A stretch of DNA of 64,000 nucleotides from Phycisphaerales bacterium. GTDB lineage: Bacteria > Planctomycetota > Phycisphaerae > UBA1845 > Fen-1342. Shown one piece after another: positions 40,843 to 49,169 of this stretch. Below the pieces are notes generated by a model that saw only the letters and a list, made by a program, of their open reading frames with translations, was not told where the DNA came from and did not search any database. The translations under genes and the position numbers were made by a program. The stretch covers positions 100,633-164,632 of the forward strand of contig JALHJL010000001.1 of the NCBI GenBank assembly GCA_022839625.1. The letters run 5' to 3'. The stretch's first letter is position 1. Each line of letters begins with the position of its first letter.

Positions 40843-43425
40843 CTACAGGGATCCGGTCAGCAGCGCGACGAACGGATTGATGTCGCCGAGGTCGATGCTG
40901 CCATCGGCATTGATGTCGCCGTTCAACACGGGGCAGGTGGGGTACGTGGCCTGCCAGGTCGCCGGGTCCGTCAACGCCAGCACAAACGGATTGATGTCTC
41001 CTAAATCGACGGTCGCGTCGCAATTCAGGTCGCCGCGCCGGACCAGCGACAGCGTCGCATACTGCTGGCCGGGAATCGTCGTCAGGTCGGGCGCCACGCC
41101 CAGATTCGGATACCCGCCGCCCAGACCGGGCAGCCACTGATTGCCCACCGCACCACCGCTCTGGGCAATGAACGCGACCACACCGATGGTCGCGTCCGGC
41201 TGCGCCGGCAGGCCGATGTCCGCATGCGGGATGAACATCTCGAAGCCCGTCGTGGCGGTCGCCGCCCCCGCCGCGCTGCTCTCCGTCACGCCGAGCACGT
41301 TCGTGTTGTCCAGCGCGACCTGCATCCCGTTCGGGTTGGTGCCGCCGTTGAGAAAGCCGTCGCCGTCGTTAGGTGTTCCGGAGCCGCGGTAGACCTTCGT
41401 CGCTGCGCCGCTGCTCGGCAGCGTGAATTGATCCACGTACAACGTCCCGCTGTACACGTTCGCGTACACGAGGTAGTCCGCGGCGAAGCCGGCGTCGAAC
41501 TTCAGCCCGGACAGCTCACCGGGGATGTACGGCGGTTGCGAGTAGCCGGCGATGTTGAGCGTGTTCTGCCCGCCGGCGACCGTATCGAAGAAGAGGCAGA
41601 AGCCCGTGCCGTCGGAGGCCAGGTTGCCGGTGATCCCGATTCGCAGACCGCTGGTTTCCGGGTGAACGAACATCTGGTTCAGCTCGTTGATGTTGTCGCC
41701 CATTCCCGTCGCATTGTCCTGCGTCGCGACCAGATCGCCCGGATAGAAATCGTCGGGGATGTTCGCGCCGTCGATCGTGTTCGGCGGCGGCGCGCCGGGA
41801 ACCAGGCCGACCGCCAGAATCCGATAGCCGTAGCCCGGCACCGTGAGGCTGTAGGCGGCCTTGTTGGCCTCCGTGATCGCTGCGAACGTCTGCCCGGTGA
41901 TGATGTCCACCGGCGTCGTCGTTCCGCCGGCAATCTCCACGTCGCTGAGGTCGAGCTGCGCCGTGCGCGAGCTGCCGTACACGTTGATGGCGACCAGCAG
42001 CGTCTCCTCGGCCGGCTGATAGCGCAGGAACGACCAGATACGCGAGCTGCTGGCCGTGACCGCGTGATACGAGCCGCGGCGCAGCGCCACGTGGTCCCGG
42101 CGCGCGGCGATGAGCGTGCGATACGTCTCGAGCAGCGAGCCTGCGACCCCGCTCTGCTCCTCCACCGACCGGCCGTCGTTGTTCTGCGAGTAGCGGTTGT
42201 TGTACGCCGGGGCGTTGAGGACCCAGTAGTTGCTCATCGGCGGGCCGGCGACCGCGTTCCACTTGAACGGCTCCCGCATCGGGATGTCGCTGGCGTCGCT
42301 GCCGTAGTTCGCCTTCACGCCCAGCATGCCCAGCTCGTCGCCGTAGTAGACGATGGGCGGGAACGGCTGCGTCATGAGCACCGCGGCGGCCATTTTGGCC
42401 TTCGTCAGGCTGCCACCGATCACCGATGTCAGGCGGTCCACGTCGTGATTGCCGAGCAGGCCGAGAAAAGCCTTCCCCGCCGGCAGCTCGGCGAGCGCGG
42501 CGGCCGTCGAGCTGTACAGCGCCCCCGCGTTCTCGTCGGCTAGCGCGCTCCGCGCCGCGAACATGAACGGCACCGCGAAAGTCGCATCGAAGACGGGCAG
42601 CAGCGTCGCCCCGGTGATGCCCCAGTCCGCCTGCTCCGCGAAGATGAACACGTCGGGATTGACGCTTTGCAGGGCCGCCTTCCACGGCGCCCAAAAATCG
42701 TAGAGGTTGTAGCCCCAGCCGTTCGGTCCGTACGCGTACTGCACCCACACGTGATCGAGCCGGTAGCCGTCCAGCCCGTCCGTGAAGTCTCCGTCCCCGT
42801 TCGGGTCCAGCCACTTCTGCGCCCAAGCCGTCACGAGATTGACCGGATGTACGTTGTTCAGGTTCCAGTTGATGAACCCGACGGTGTTGCCGTTCCACGT
42901 CGTGAAGGTGTAGCCCTGGTACTGCGTGTTGGACGGGTTGGTGAACGCCAGCCAGTCATCGTACGGGCTCGCCGGATTGCCGTACGCGCTCTGGAACCAG
43001 AGCGAATCGTGGCTGATGCCGTAGCACACCATGTCCACGAACACCTTGATGCCGCGGGCGTGGGCCGCCGCGATGAAGCCCGTGAAATCCGTCTCGCCGC
43101 CGAACCACGCGTTCAGCTCGTCCGCCGCCCCGTGCTGGTAGCCGTGATACGCCGGCGACGGGAACACCGGGTTCATCCACACCGCGGTGATGCCCAGGTC
43201 TTCCAGGTAGTCGAGCGACGCGGTCATGCCGCCGAAGTCGCCGAAGCGGTACGTGTCGTTGTTCGAATCCCGCCAGGCGATCGGCATGAAGTGATAGAAC
43301 ACGTCGTCGGCGACCGCCGGGTCGATGCTCTGGGCGCCGGCGGCGACGGCCGGGTCGATGGACTGGGCGTGTCCCACGGCGGCGCAGGCCAGCAGCAGGA
43401 GGGCGGATACGATGCGCAGGGGCAT
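40843..43425 (-). CDS. Secreted GH13 alpha-amylase-type enzyme with C-terminal dockerin repeats
   Basis: An 860-aa enzyme with a signal peptide (MPLRIVSALLLLACAAVGHAQ). GH13 barrel motifs: VFVDMV, DGYRLDHVW (nucleophile Asp near 223), FIFAEQAD (acid/base Glu near 263) and LGNHDVDR (near 326). A middle beta-domain (NIPDDFYPGDLVATQD...) of unknown family follows. The end has two dockerin-type calcium loops: GDLNCDATVDLGDINPF and GDINADGSIDLGDINPF. ATG 43425 has AAGGA 8 bases upstream and a promoter at 43489-43517. Alpha-glucan is the probable substrate; dockerin repeats of this form are common in planctomycete secreted proteins. Confidence 0.9.
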   Translation of the reverse strand: MPLRIVSALLLLACAAVGHAQSIDPAVAAGAQSIDPAVADDVFYHFMPIAWRDSNNDTYRFGDFGGMTASLDYLEDLGITAVWMNPVFPSPAYHGYQHGAADELNAWFGGETDFTGFIAAAHARGIKVFVDMVCYGISHDSLWFQSAYGNPASPYDDWLAFTNPSNTQYQGYTFTTWNGNTVGFINWNLNNVHPVNLVTAWAQKWLDPNGDGDFTDGLDGYRLDHVWVQYAYGPNGWGYNLYDFWAPWKAALQSVNPDVFIFAEQADWGITGATLLPVFDATFAVPFMFAARSALADENAGALYSSTAAALAELPAGKAFLGLLGNHDVDRLTSVIGGSLTKAKMAAAVLMTQPFPPIVYYGDELGMLGVKANYGSDASDIPMREPFKWNAVAGPPMSNYWVLNAPAYNNRYSQNNDGRSVEEQSGVAGSLLETYRTLIAARRDHVALRRGSYHAVTASSSRIWSFLRYQPAEETLLVAINVYGSSRTAQLDLSDVEIAGGTTTPVDIITGQTFAAITEANKAAYSLTVPGYGYRILAVGLVPGAPPPNTIDGANIPDDFYPGDLVATQDNATGMGDNINELNQMFVHPETSGLRIGITGNLASDGTGFCLFFDTVAGGQNTLNIAGYSQPPYIPGELSGLKFDAGFAADYLVYANVYSGTLYVDQFTLPSSGAATKVYRGSGTPNDGDGFLNGGTNPNGMQVALDNTNVLGVTESSAAGAATATTGFEMFIPHADIGLPAQPDATIGVVAFIAQSGGAVGNQWLPGLGGGYPNLGVAPDLTTIPGQQYATLSLVRRGDLNCDATVDLGDINPFVLALTDPATWQATYPTCPVLNGDINADGSIDLGDINPFVALLTGSL

Positions 43426-43488
43426 GGGTGTTGTCCTTGGGCCGGCCATGCAGCCGCTTGCAGAATGCCTCTTCCCTCGGCTACGCAC

Positions 43489-43517
43489 AGTATAGGTAAA
43501 CGCCTCGACGGCCTCAA
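43489..43517 (-). promoter_or_regulatory. Sigma-70-type promoter for the GH13 gene
   Basis: Minus strand: -10 TATACT (complement of 43489-43494), 17-bp spacer, -35 TTGAGG (complement of 43512-43517). The -10 ends 63 bp upstream of the start codon at 43425. Spacing is ideal and the AT-rich patch stands out from its surroundings. Confidence 0.6.
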
Positions 43518-43732
43518 CACGGATGCCACGCCGATCGCAATTCGAATCGGTTTCGCTGCGCCCCGTCGCCCGTGGGCGCCCGCGTTGCCCCCGCGCCGGG
43601 CAGGTCCGGACCAGCCCCTTGACACCCCGGCCGCGCCGCTTAGGCTACCCGCTCACTTTTGACAGCTCGATGCGCGCAGCACCGGGGTGCTACGGCACTG
43701 TGGAACGCAGAACTTCATCGGAGGACCGAAAC

Positions 43733-44248
43733 GTGTTGACGCGAGCCGCCGCGATCGTATTGGCATTGGCCGGGGTCTTCGCCTGCACCGGCTGCAAGGA
43801 TTGGTTCAACGTAGTCCTGGACAGCCGATCCACGGTGCGAATCAAACTGGTCAACACGAGCGAGACCCAGTTCGTCCGCCCCAACATCGGCGTCTGCCCG
43901 AACGGCATGGCGCTCCCGCCCCACCACTTCATGGCTTCACCCCCCGTGCTCGCGCCAGGCGAGGAGATCACCCTCACCACCGGCGAGCTCGGCGGAGCCG
44001 ACGGCAACTGCATCACCTTCAGCACCAACTTCATGATCGGAATGTGCGACTGGCAGTACGGCCCGGCGGCGGATGACCTTGCTTCCGCCGGCAAGCGCTA
44101 CGGCGGACAAATCGGGTTCCAGTTTCGCTGCGGCGACACGGTGATCCTGCGGTGGTCGGACGAGGGCGAAGCCGGCGGCACATGGACCTCCGAGGTCGAA
44201 ACCGCCACGGGCAACGAGCCGCCGGCCGCGGACTTCCAGCTCCTATAA
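43733..44248 (+). CDS. Hypothetical lipoprotein
   Basis: A 171-aa protein with a lipoprotein signal (IVLALAGVFACTGC). The mature part has no recognised domain: VRIKLVNTSETQFVRPN, a VLAPGEEITLTTGELGG segment and a FRCGDTVILRWSDEG strand suggest an all-beta fold, with four further Cys residues that could pair. The start GTG at 43733 is preferred because CGGAGGA lies at 43719-43725; upstream in-frame codons would remove the signal from the N-terminus. It is divergent from the GH13 gene and upstream of the dockerin/cohesin pair. Confidence 0.7.
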   Translation: MLTRAAAIVLALAGVFACTGCKDWFNVVLDSRSTVRIKLVNTSETQFVRPNIGVCPNGMALPPHHFMASPPVLAPGEEITLTTGELGGADGNCITFSTNFMIGMCDWQYGPAADDLASAGKRYGGQIGFQFRCGDTVILRWSDEGEAGGTWTSEVETATGNEPPAADFQLL

Positions 44249-44630
44249 CGCCCCGGGCAGTTGTTGACAGCCGTTTATCAGTAGCGTCGGCGTGGCGGTT
44301 CTCGGACCACCCGGCGCGTCCGCCGCGCGCTGCCGAACTCCGGCCAGGCGGGCCCGCGCCTGCTGGTCGCCGTCCGCGGCGACCTCCTTCCTCGCTTCGG
44401 CGTGACCGCCCTCGCCTGGGTGCCTGGTGAAAAAAGCGATGCAGCGTCCGCCCTGAGCCAGCCCGCGGCACCGCCGGCGGGGCGGACGGTGCCTGGCACG
44501 CTTGATTCCTGGCCGTTCCTTCCGCCCGGCGCGCCCGCGAGGTCATGCGCCGGTCCGATACCGTCGATAAAGTCGTTAGGCATTTGATTTTACGATTCCG
44601 CGTGCCTAAGCACTCAATGGACGAACGTCT
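44249..44630. other. 382-bp gap with an inverted repeat, no gene seen
   Basis: GC-rich stretch between the lipoprotein and the dockerin gene. CGTCCGCCC (44445-44453) pairs with GGGCGGACG (44480-44488), with CCGCCGGCGG between, a possible terminator or REP-type element. GGTGCCTGG occurs twice (about 44419 and 44488). Codon-like open frames here show no family features and no ribosome site. The last 60 bp (about 44565-44630), before the next gene, are noticeably AT-richer and probably hold its promoter, which cannot be placed. Confidence 0.5.
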
Positions 44631-44957
44631 ATGAAACCCAGCATGCTGACGCTTTGTGGATGTTTCCCCCTGGTCCTGTCGGTAAGCACGTTGGTCTTGC
44701 CGATGACCGCCGGCTGCATTCTCCCGCCCGTCGTATCGGGAGATCAGGTAGCCGCCCCCGATAAAGGAGACTTGAACGCCGACGGGGTGATCGACCAGAA
44801 GGATCTGGACTTGTTGACGGCAGCATTCAGTTCCAGCCAAGGCGACCCACGCTTCGTGCCTGAGGCGGACTTCGACGGTGACGGCGTCATTGGCCTGAAC
44901 GATCTACAGACGCTCGTTTGGCTGATGGAGGAACAGGCCAAGGCGGACGGCAACTGA
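44631..44957 (+). CDS. Dockerin-domain lipoprotein
   Basis: A 108-aa protein: an N-terminal hydrophobic signal with a lipobox-like MTAGC, then one dockerin type I domain with two calcium-binding loops (DLNADGVIDQKDLDLLTAAF and DFDGDGVIGLNDLQTLVWLM). Asp/Asn positions in both loops fit calcium binding. Almost nothing else is present, so it is a membrane-anchored dockerin. The start ATG at 44631 lacks a clear ribosome site. It lies 51 bp before the cohesin-like gene; together they suggest a cohesin-dockerin pair. Confidence 0.75.
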   Translation: MKPSMLTLCGCFPLVLSVSTLVLPMTAGCILPPVVSGDQVAAPDKGDLNADGVIDQKDLDLLTAAFSSSQGDPRFVPEADFDGDGVIGLNDLQTLVWLMEEQAKADGN

Positions 44958-45008
44958 GCCGGCCCGCCTAGGCAATCGAGGAGTCCACCCGCGGTTAGGA
45001 GGTGAAAG

Positions 45009-45755
45009 ATGTCGTACCGTTGGTCGCGGCTTGGCCGTAATGTTGGCGTGATCTTCGCATTGGCCCTTCTTGGCGGACAGCAGGCCTCGGCTGCCTGGAT
45101 CTGTCTGCCGCCACCCCCTTGCCCGGTCATCTGGTTGTTCGGACTCGGCATGCTGGGCGGCGGAATCCAGGAACTCCAAAGCCGCATGGCCCTCACCCCC
45201 TCGGACCAGTCCGACAAGGAATTCCCGCCCCTCTGCCTTACCGAAGCGGCCCCCGTGTCGGTTTGGGCCGAGGTGTCGAGATCGAAGGTCACGGTGGGAC
45301 AGACGTTCGACGTGAAGATCTTCGCGGACTTCAGCGACCCCATCATCTCGTTCGGGTTTCACTTCGAGTACGACAGCGCGCTGGTGGCACTGGAGAACAT
45401 CCACCTCGCGCCGGCCTTTAGCTCCTTGCAGTCCAACTACGCGGACGGCGTAGCGGCACTCGCGTATCCGAACGTGGCCGAGGGCAATCGGGTGCTGCTG
45501 GCGACCGGGCACTTCCGGGCGCGCACCGCCGGAGCCGGCGACATCGGCGTCGACGTCACTTCCGGCGACTCGACCGAGGGCTTTGCGCTGGCCGGCTGCG
45601 GCCAGGCGGAAGCCAACTTCACCTCGGACTCCGTTACGATCAAGGACCGGGAGCCGCCGACGAAACCGAAGCCGCCGGTCGTACCCGAGCCCACCTCGAT
45701 GGTGTGCCTCCTGGCTGGACTTGGGCTACTGCGTGGCCGAGGGCGCGCGCGGTAA
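45009..45755 (+). CDS. Cohesin-like PEP-CTERM protein
   Basis: A 248-aa exported protein. A signal peptide (IFALALLGGQQASA) is followed by a cohesin-like beta-domain (VSVWAEVSRSKVTVGQTFDVKIF, ISFGFHFEYDSALVALENI) and a C-terminal PEP-CTERM sorting tail: VPEPTSMVCLLAGLGLL then Arg-rich GRGRAR. Such tails are handled by exosortase. The ATG has TAGGAGGTGA directly upstream, the best ribosome site in the region. It pairs with the dockerin gene just upstream and may bind dockerin-tagged proteins, including the nearby amylase (inference). Confidence 0.82.
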   Translation: MSYRWSRLGRNVGVIFALALLGGQQASAAWICLPPPPCPVIWLFGLGMLGGGIQELQSRMALTPSDQSDKEFPPLCLTEAAPVSVWAEVSRSKVTVGQTFDVKIFADFSDPIISFGFHFEYDSALVALENIHLAPAFSSLQSNYADGVAALAYPNVAEGNRVLLATGHFRARTAGAGDIGVDVTSGDSTEGFALAGCGQAEANFTSDSVTIKDREPPTKPKPPVVPEPTSMVCLLAGLGLLRGRGRAR

Positions 45756-45848
45756 CGTAACCATCATGATCTGACCAATGGGTGCCGGCGAGCGGCAGGA
45801 AACGCCGCGTCGCCCGGACCCCGACCGGCCGCCCCAGAACTACCTACA

Positions 45849-45907
45849 CCCCCGTGGCCGACGTGGACTTCGGGAAGCGCCCGGGAGTCTTATGGCCGCC
45901 ACGGGGG
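45849..45907. terminator. Possible bidirectional terminator between cohesin and MBL genes
   Basis: CCCCCGTGGC (45849-45858) and GCCACGGGGG (45898-45907) are 10-bp perfect arms separated by 39 bases, located between the ends of two convergent genes. There is no T-run, so it would act by structure alone or with Rho. Confidence 0.4.
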
Positions 45908-45937
45908 CGGCGACACGGTGGGTTCGGCGGCGCAGTG

Positions 45938-46699
45938 CTACACGCGAAACATCTCGGAGACGCAGTACCTGCTGGCGAGCATGAGGGGGTAGTCCCGCCC
46001 GAGGATCACGCGGTGGGTTTCCAACGCCAGCTCGGGCTCGTTGTTGTGCTCGCTCAAGTGGGCCAGCGCGACCCACCGCGGGCGACGGCGGCCGCAGCGC
46101 TGGAGCAGCGTCGCCGCCTCCGCATTGGACAGGTGACCGCCCTGCCCGCGAATGCGGGCCTTCAGGTCCGGCGGATACCAGCCCGCCGCGAGCATCTCGG
46201 GGTCGTAATTGCTCTCCAGGTACGCCGCATCAAGCTCACCCAGCACACGCGCCAGCGGCTCGAACGGGTGCCCGAGATCGGTGAGAACCCCGAGCCGCTT
46301 GCCCTCGCAACTCACGACAAACGCTACACTCTGGTCGGCGTCGTGCGGGGTCGGTAGCGCATGCACCGTCACGCCGTCGAACTCGAGCGTGTCGCCCGGC
46401 AGGAACAGGCGAACGTCCCGCATCGGCCCGGCGTACGGGGCCATCGCGCGGAACGTCGCCGGCGTCGCGTACACGGGCAGGTTGAAGAGCCGTTGGTAGA
46501 TGCCGGCGCAGCGGGTGTGATCGGAATGGCTGTGCGACAGGACCACGGCATCCACGGCCCGGATGTCCCGCCCGTGGACCCCCAGGCGGAGCCCCGCCTG
46601 CCGCCCGGAAATCCCCGCGTCGAAGAGCAGCCGCACGCCGGCTGCCTCGACGTAGATCGCGTTCCCGTTGGAGCCGGACTGGAGCGAACACGTCAACAT
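45938..46699 (-). CDS. MBL-fold metallohydrolase (YycJ-like)
   Basis: A 253-aa metallo-beta-lactamase fold protein. It has the metal motif HSHSDH near residues 55-60, LLFDAGISGRQAGLRLG, and further His/Asp ligands (TDLGHPFEPL, LESNYDPEML, AHLSEHNNEPE), a pattern close to the YycJ/WalJ exonuclease-like family. The start ATG at 46699 has no ribosome site; a -10 box ends 6 bases upstream, so the transcript may be leaderless. Substrate is unknown; DNA or phosphodiester cleavage is likely. No walK/walR genes are nearby. Confidence 0.82.
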   Translation of the reverse strand: MLTCSLQSGSNGNAIYVEAAGVRLLFDAGISGRQAGLRLGVHGRDIRAVDAVVLSHSHSDHTRCAGIYQRLFNLPVYATPATFRAMAPYAGPMRDVRLFLPGDTLEFDGVTVHALPTPHDADQSVAFVVSCEGKRLGVLTDLGHPFEPLARVLGELDAAYLESNYDPEMLAAGWYPPDLKARIRGQGGHLSNAEAATLLQRCGRRRPRWVALAHLSEHNNEPELALETHRVILGRDYPLMLASRYCVSEMFRV

Positions 46700-46705
46700 G
46701 TTCAC

Positions 46706-46711
46706 AGTATA
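46706..46711 (-). promoter_or_regulatory. -10 box for a leaderless MBL transcript
   Basis: Minus-strand TATACT, with only six bases before the ATG at 46699 and no ribosome site, would start transcription at or next to the start codon. The -35 region is weak. Confidence 0.45.
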
Positions 46712-46884
46712 TGCGAAGCGCCGGCGGCCCGCAGGCTGCGCAGGTGACGCGCAAACGGCGGCGGGCGCCGGGCGAGAGTGGCCTCGGCCGCGGTGCAACT
46801 CGCGCCGCGCTTGACGCAGGTTCCCCGTCGAGCCACCATCCGCGGCGCGCTGGCCGACCTGACCGGCTACTGCGAGGAGTTGCC

Positions 46885-47610
46885 ATGACCCTCTCTGCCG
46901 CGGATCGCGGTCTGATCGTCGCCTGTGACCTGACTTCGGAACCCGAGCTGGAACGCGTGGCCGCGGCGACCGCGGCGCTCGAGTTCATCCGCGGCTTCAA
47001 GGTCGGCGTGCTGCTGGCGTTGTCCGTCGGCCTGCGGCGGGCGTGCGAGATGATTCGCCGGCACGGAAGCCAGGACATCATCTACGACCATCAGAAGTTC
47101 GGCACCGATATCCCCGACATCTGCGGCGGGCAGGTTCTCGGCCTGCTCAAGGACATCGGCGTCACGCAGGTCATCGCGTTCCCCTTCGCCGGGATCGAGA
47201 CGCTCAAGGCTTTTGCGCGCGGGTGTCGCGGTTACGGCCTGGAGCCCATCGTCGGCGGCGAGATGACGCACGCCGGGTTCCTGTCCCGCGACGGCGGCTA
47301 CCTCTCCGACACTGGCCCCGCCCGGATTTACCAGGATGCGGCGGAACTCGGGGTCCGCCGTTTCGTCCTGCCCGCCACGAAGCCGCAGAGCATGGCCCAG
47401 CACCGTCGCGCGATCGAGCAAGCCTGTGCCCGGCCGCTGTTCATGTTCCCCGGCGTCGGCAAGGGCCAAGGCGGCGACATCGTGGAGGCGTTTCGGCAAG
47501 TGGAGCCGCACAGCGCCTTCGCGATCGTTGGGCGGGGCATCTACGCCCAGCCAGACCCGGCCGCCGCGGCCACTCACCTGTGGGAAGCCGTGCGTCACGC
47601 CGAAGCCTGA
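46885..47610 (+). CDS. pyrF: Orotidine 5'-phosphate decarboxylase family protein
   Basis: A 241-aa protein of the OMP decarboxylase superfamily. ACDLTSEPELERV resembles the start of the barrel; DHQKFGTDIPD carries the catalytic Lys/Asp block (DxKxxDIP-type); PGVGKGQGGD and AFAIVGRGIY carry the phosphate-binding end. ATG 46885 has GAGGAG 6 bases upstream. OMP decarboxylase makes UMP. The gene is isolated from other pyr genes, and the motif is not fully canonical (HQKFGTDIP), so other OMPDC-family activities remain possible. Divergent from the MBL gene. Confidence 0.8.
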   Translation: MTLSAADRGLIVACDLTSEPELERVAAATAALEFIRGFKVGVLLALSVGLRRACEMIRRHGSQDIIYDHQKFGTDIPDICGGQVLGLLKDIGVTQVIAFPFAGIETLKAFARGCRGYGLEPIVGGEMTHAGFLSRDGGYLSDTGPARIYQDAAELGVRRFVLPATKPQSMAQHRRAIEQACARPLFMFPGVGKGQGGDIVEAFRQVEPHSAFAIVGRGIYAQPDPAAAATHLWEAVRHAEA

Positions 47611-47691
47611 GCCGGGTCTCGAGGGTCGCGAGCGCCCCCCCGCCCCCGCACGAACCCCGACCCCGGACCGCGAGCCCCAAACCCCGTTCGG

Positions 47692-48762
47692 TCAGACGCG
47701 CCCCATCCGCTCCAGCACGCCGCGGAGCAGCAGCGGCCATGCGACCGTCGCGTCGGCGAAGACCTCGGCATGACGGCCGCCCTCCTTCTCCGACACAAAC
47801 TTGCCCCACGAGACCCCTTCGGAATACGTGCAACCGGAGAGGCCGCCCCAGTGCACCGGCTCCGGGCAGATGCGGATCGCGTAATGGAAGCGGATGAACT
47901 GCCCGTGCTTGCCGCCCGTGCGGCGATCAAGAATTTCTCCCAGCGGGCCGACCTGCTGGCCCCAGTTGCGCGGCACGCCGCCGCCGATCGTGAAGATGCC
48001 GAGCCGCTCGGCACCGCGGACGCGCCCGTAGTAGTCGGCGATATCGCGCATGAGATCGACTTGCACGGGCGGCCGGCCCTCGTCTGCCGCAATGAGGTTG
48101 TGGACGAACACGTCCAGCCCTAACTCGCTGTCTGTGAAGCCGGGCACGTAGATCGGCACCTGCTTCTCGAACGCGGATTGCAGGATGCCGCGCCCCGCAG
48201 CGGTTTGACGCACGTACTCGCCGATGCGCCAGTTCAGTTCATGACTGCCGAAGGTCCGGTCCGTGGGCAGGGCCTCCAGGACGTGCTGCATCAGGTCGGC
48301 GGCTTCTTCGAGATTGCGCTCGAGCTCCAGTGTGTCGTAGACGCGGCAGTAGCCGGCGTCGTAAAGCTGCTCGTCGGTCCAGTGCGGGTCGTGGCGGAAA
48401 TGCGTGCGGCCGCTCTGCTCGATCAGACCGTGGCACATCAGGGCCCCGGTCGCGACGACGGCATCGAGGAGGCCCTGGTCAATCATCTCGGTGATCAGCA
48501 GACCCTGCTTGGCGATGGTCATCGCGCCGGAGAACGTGCCCACTACGAAGCACTTCTCGTCAGTCGCCATCTCGTAGAGAATGTCCGCGGCCTCCCCCAG
48601 GCTGCGCCCGCTGAAGGCCGTCTTCGACATCGCGGCAAGCAGCTCGGAGCAGGTCCGCGTCTTGCGAACGTCGATCGGCTCCAGCGGCTTGAACTGATGC
48701 GACCAGCCGTCGGCCAGTTCGCTCGCCGGTCGCGAAGCTGAACCGGGTTTCTCGTGTGGCAC
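47692..48762 (-). CDS. Deoxyhypusine-synthase-like protein
   Basis: A 356-aa protein of the deoxyhypusine synthase family, which in eukaryotes and archaea uses spermidine and NAD to modify eIF5A; bacterial members act in other polyamine reactions or are unknown. Features: TFSGAMTIAKQGLLITEMI, VATGALMCHGLIEQ, FTIGGGVPRNWGQQ and GGLSGCTYSEGVSWGKF, which includes the active-site Lys block. GTG 48762 has AGGAGG 7 bases upstream. A spermidine-synthase-like protein is encoded at 29484 in the same window, but the two are far apart. Family firm; substrate not. Confidence 0.83.
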   Translation of the reverse strand: MPHEKPGSASRPASELADGWSHQFKPLEPIDVRKTRTCSELLAAMSKTAFSGRSLGEAADILYEMATDEKCFVVGTFSGAMTIAKQGLLITEMIDQGLLDAVVATGALMCHGLIEQSGRTHFRHDPHWTDEQLYDAGYCRVYDTLELERNLEEAADLMQHVLEALPTDRTFGSHELNWRIGEYVRQTAAGRGILQSAFEKQVPIYVPGFTDSELGLDVFVHNLIAADEGRPPVQVDLMRDIADYYGRVRGAERLGIFTIGGGVPRNWGQQVGPLGEILDRRTGGKHGQFIRFHYAIRICPEPVHWGGLSGCTYSEGVSWGKFVSEKEGGRHAEVFADATVAWPLLLRGVLERMGRV

Positions 48763-49100
48763 GGCACGGCCTCCTGGCGGCTGCGTCTCTCGTCGGGGGG
48801 CGGCTCCGGCCCCGACGCGCCGGGCTACGGAGTGGAACACTCACCGACGGGTTCATGTAGCCGAGGACGCACGGAATGTCCAGTGCGCTGCAAGGTCCGC
48901 CTCCCCGTTTCGGGCGGCCTCTTCATGCACGGTGACCCTGCGCGTGGGGCTGCCCGCCGCGCAGCGACTCGTATTCCAGCGATGTCGCCTCCGCGTCTGA
49001 ACCACCGAGCGCGGTAACGCCGGATTTGCGCGGCGCGGACTGCTCGCTGGTCAACCGCGCCGTCCAGCGCGAGCGCGTTCAAGACACATTGAAACCGGGG

Positions 49101-49128
49101 TTGTACGCCTGGCCGACCACGGTACAAT
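49101..49128 (+). promoter_or_regulatory. Promoter for the ECF sigma gene
   Basis: TTGTAC (49101-49106), 16-bp spacer, TACAAT (49123-49128), with the -10 about 41 bp upstream of the ATG. It lies in the 407-bp gap 48763-49169, which otherwise shows only GC-rich sequence with no gene. A housekeeping-type promoter rather than an ECF-type one. Confidence 0.55.
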
Positions 49129-49169
49129 GCTCCCCGGAAACGAAGCAGACGCTGGCCGATGGGTGACGT

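Noticed and set aside
43657..43664. TTGACA as the -35 of the lipoprotein gene
   Set aside because: A TTGACA exists near 43659 but there is no -10 at a proper distance.
44249..44630. Small genes in the gap before the dockerin lipoprotein
   Set aside because: Open frames there lack a ribosome site and any conserved pattern, and their composition is Arg/Pro-rich, as expected from GC bias.
40843..45755. True cellulosome
   Set aside because: Only one cohesin-like domain is seen, and dockerin repeats are common on planctomycete proteins without scaffoldins; kept only as a possible docking pair.
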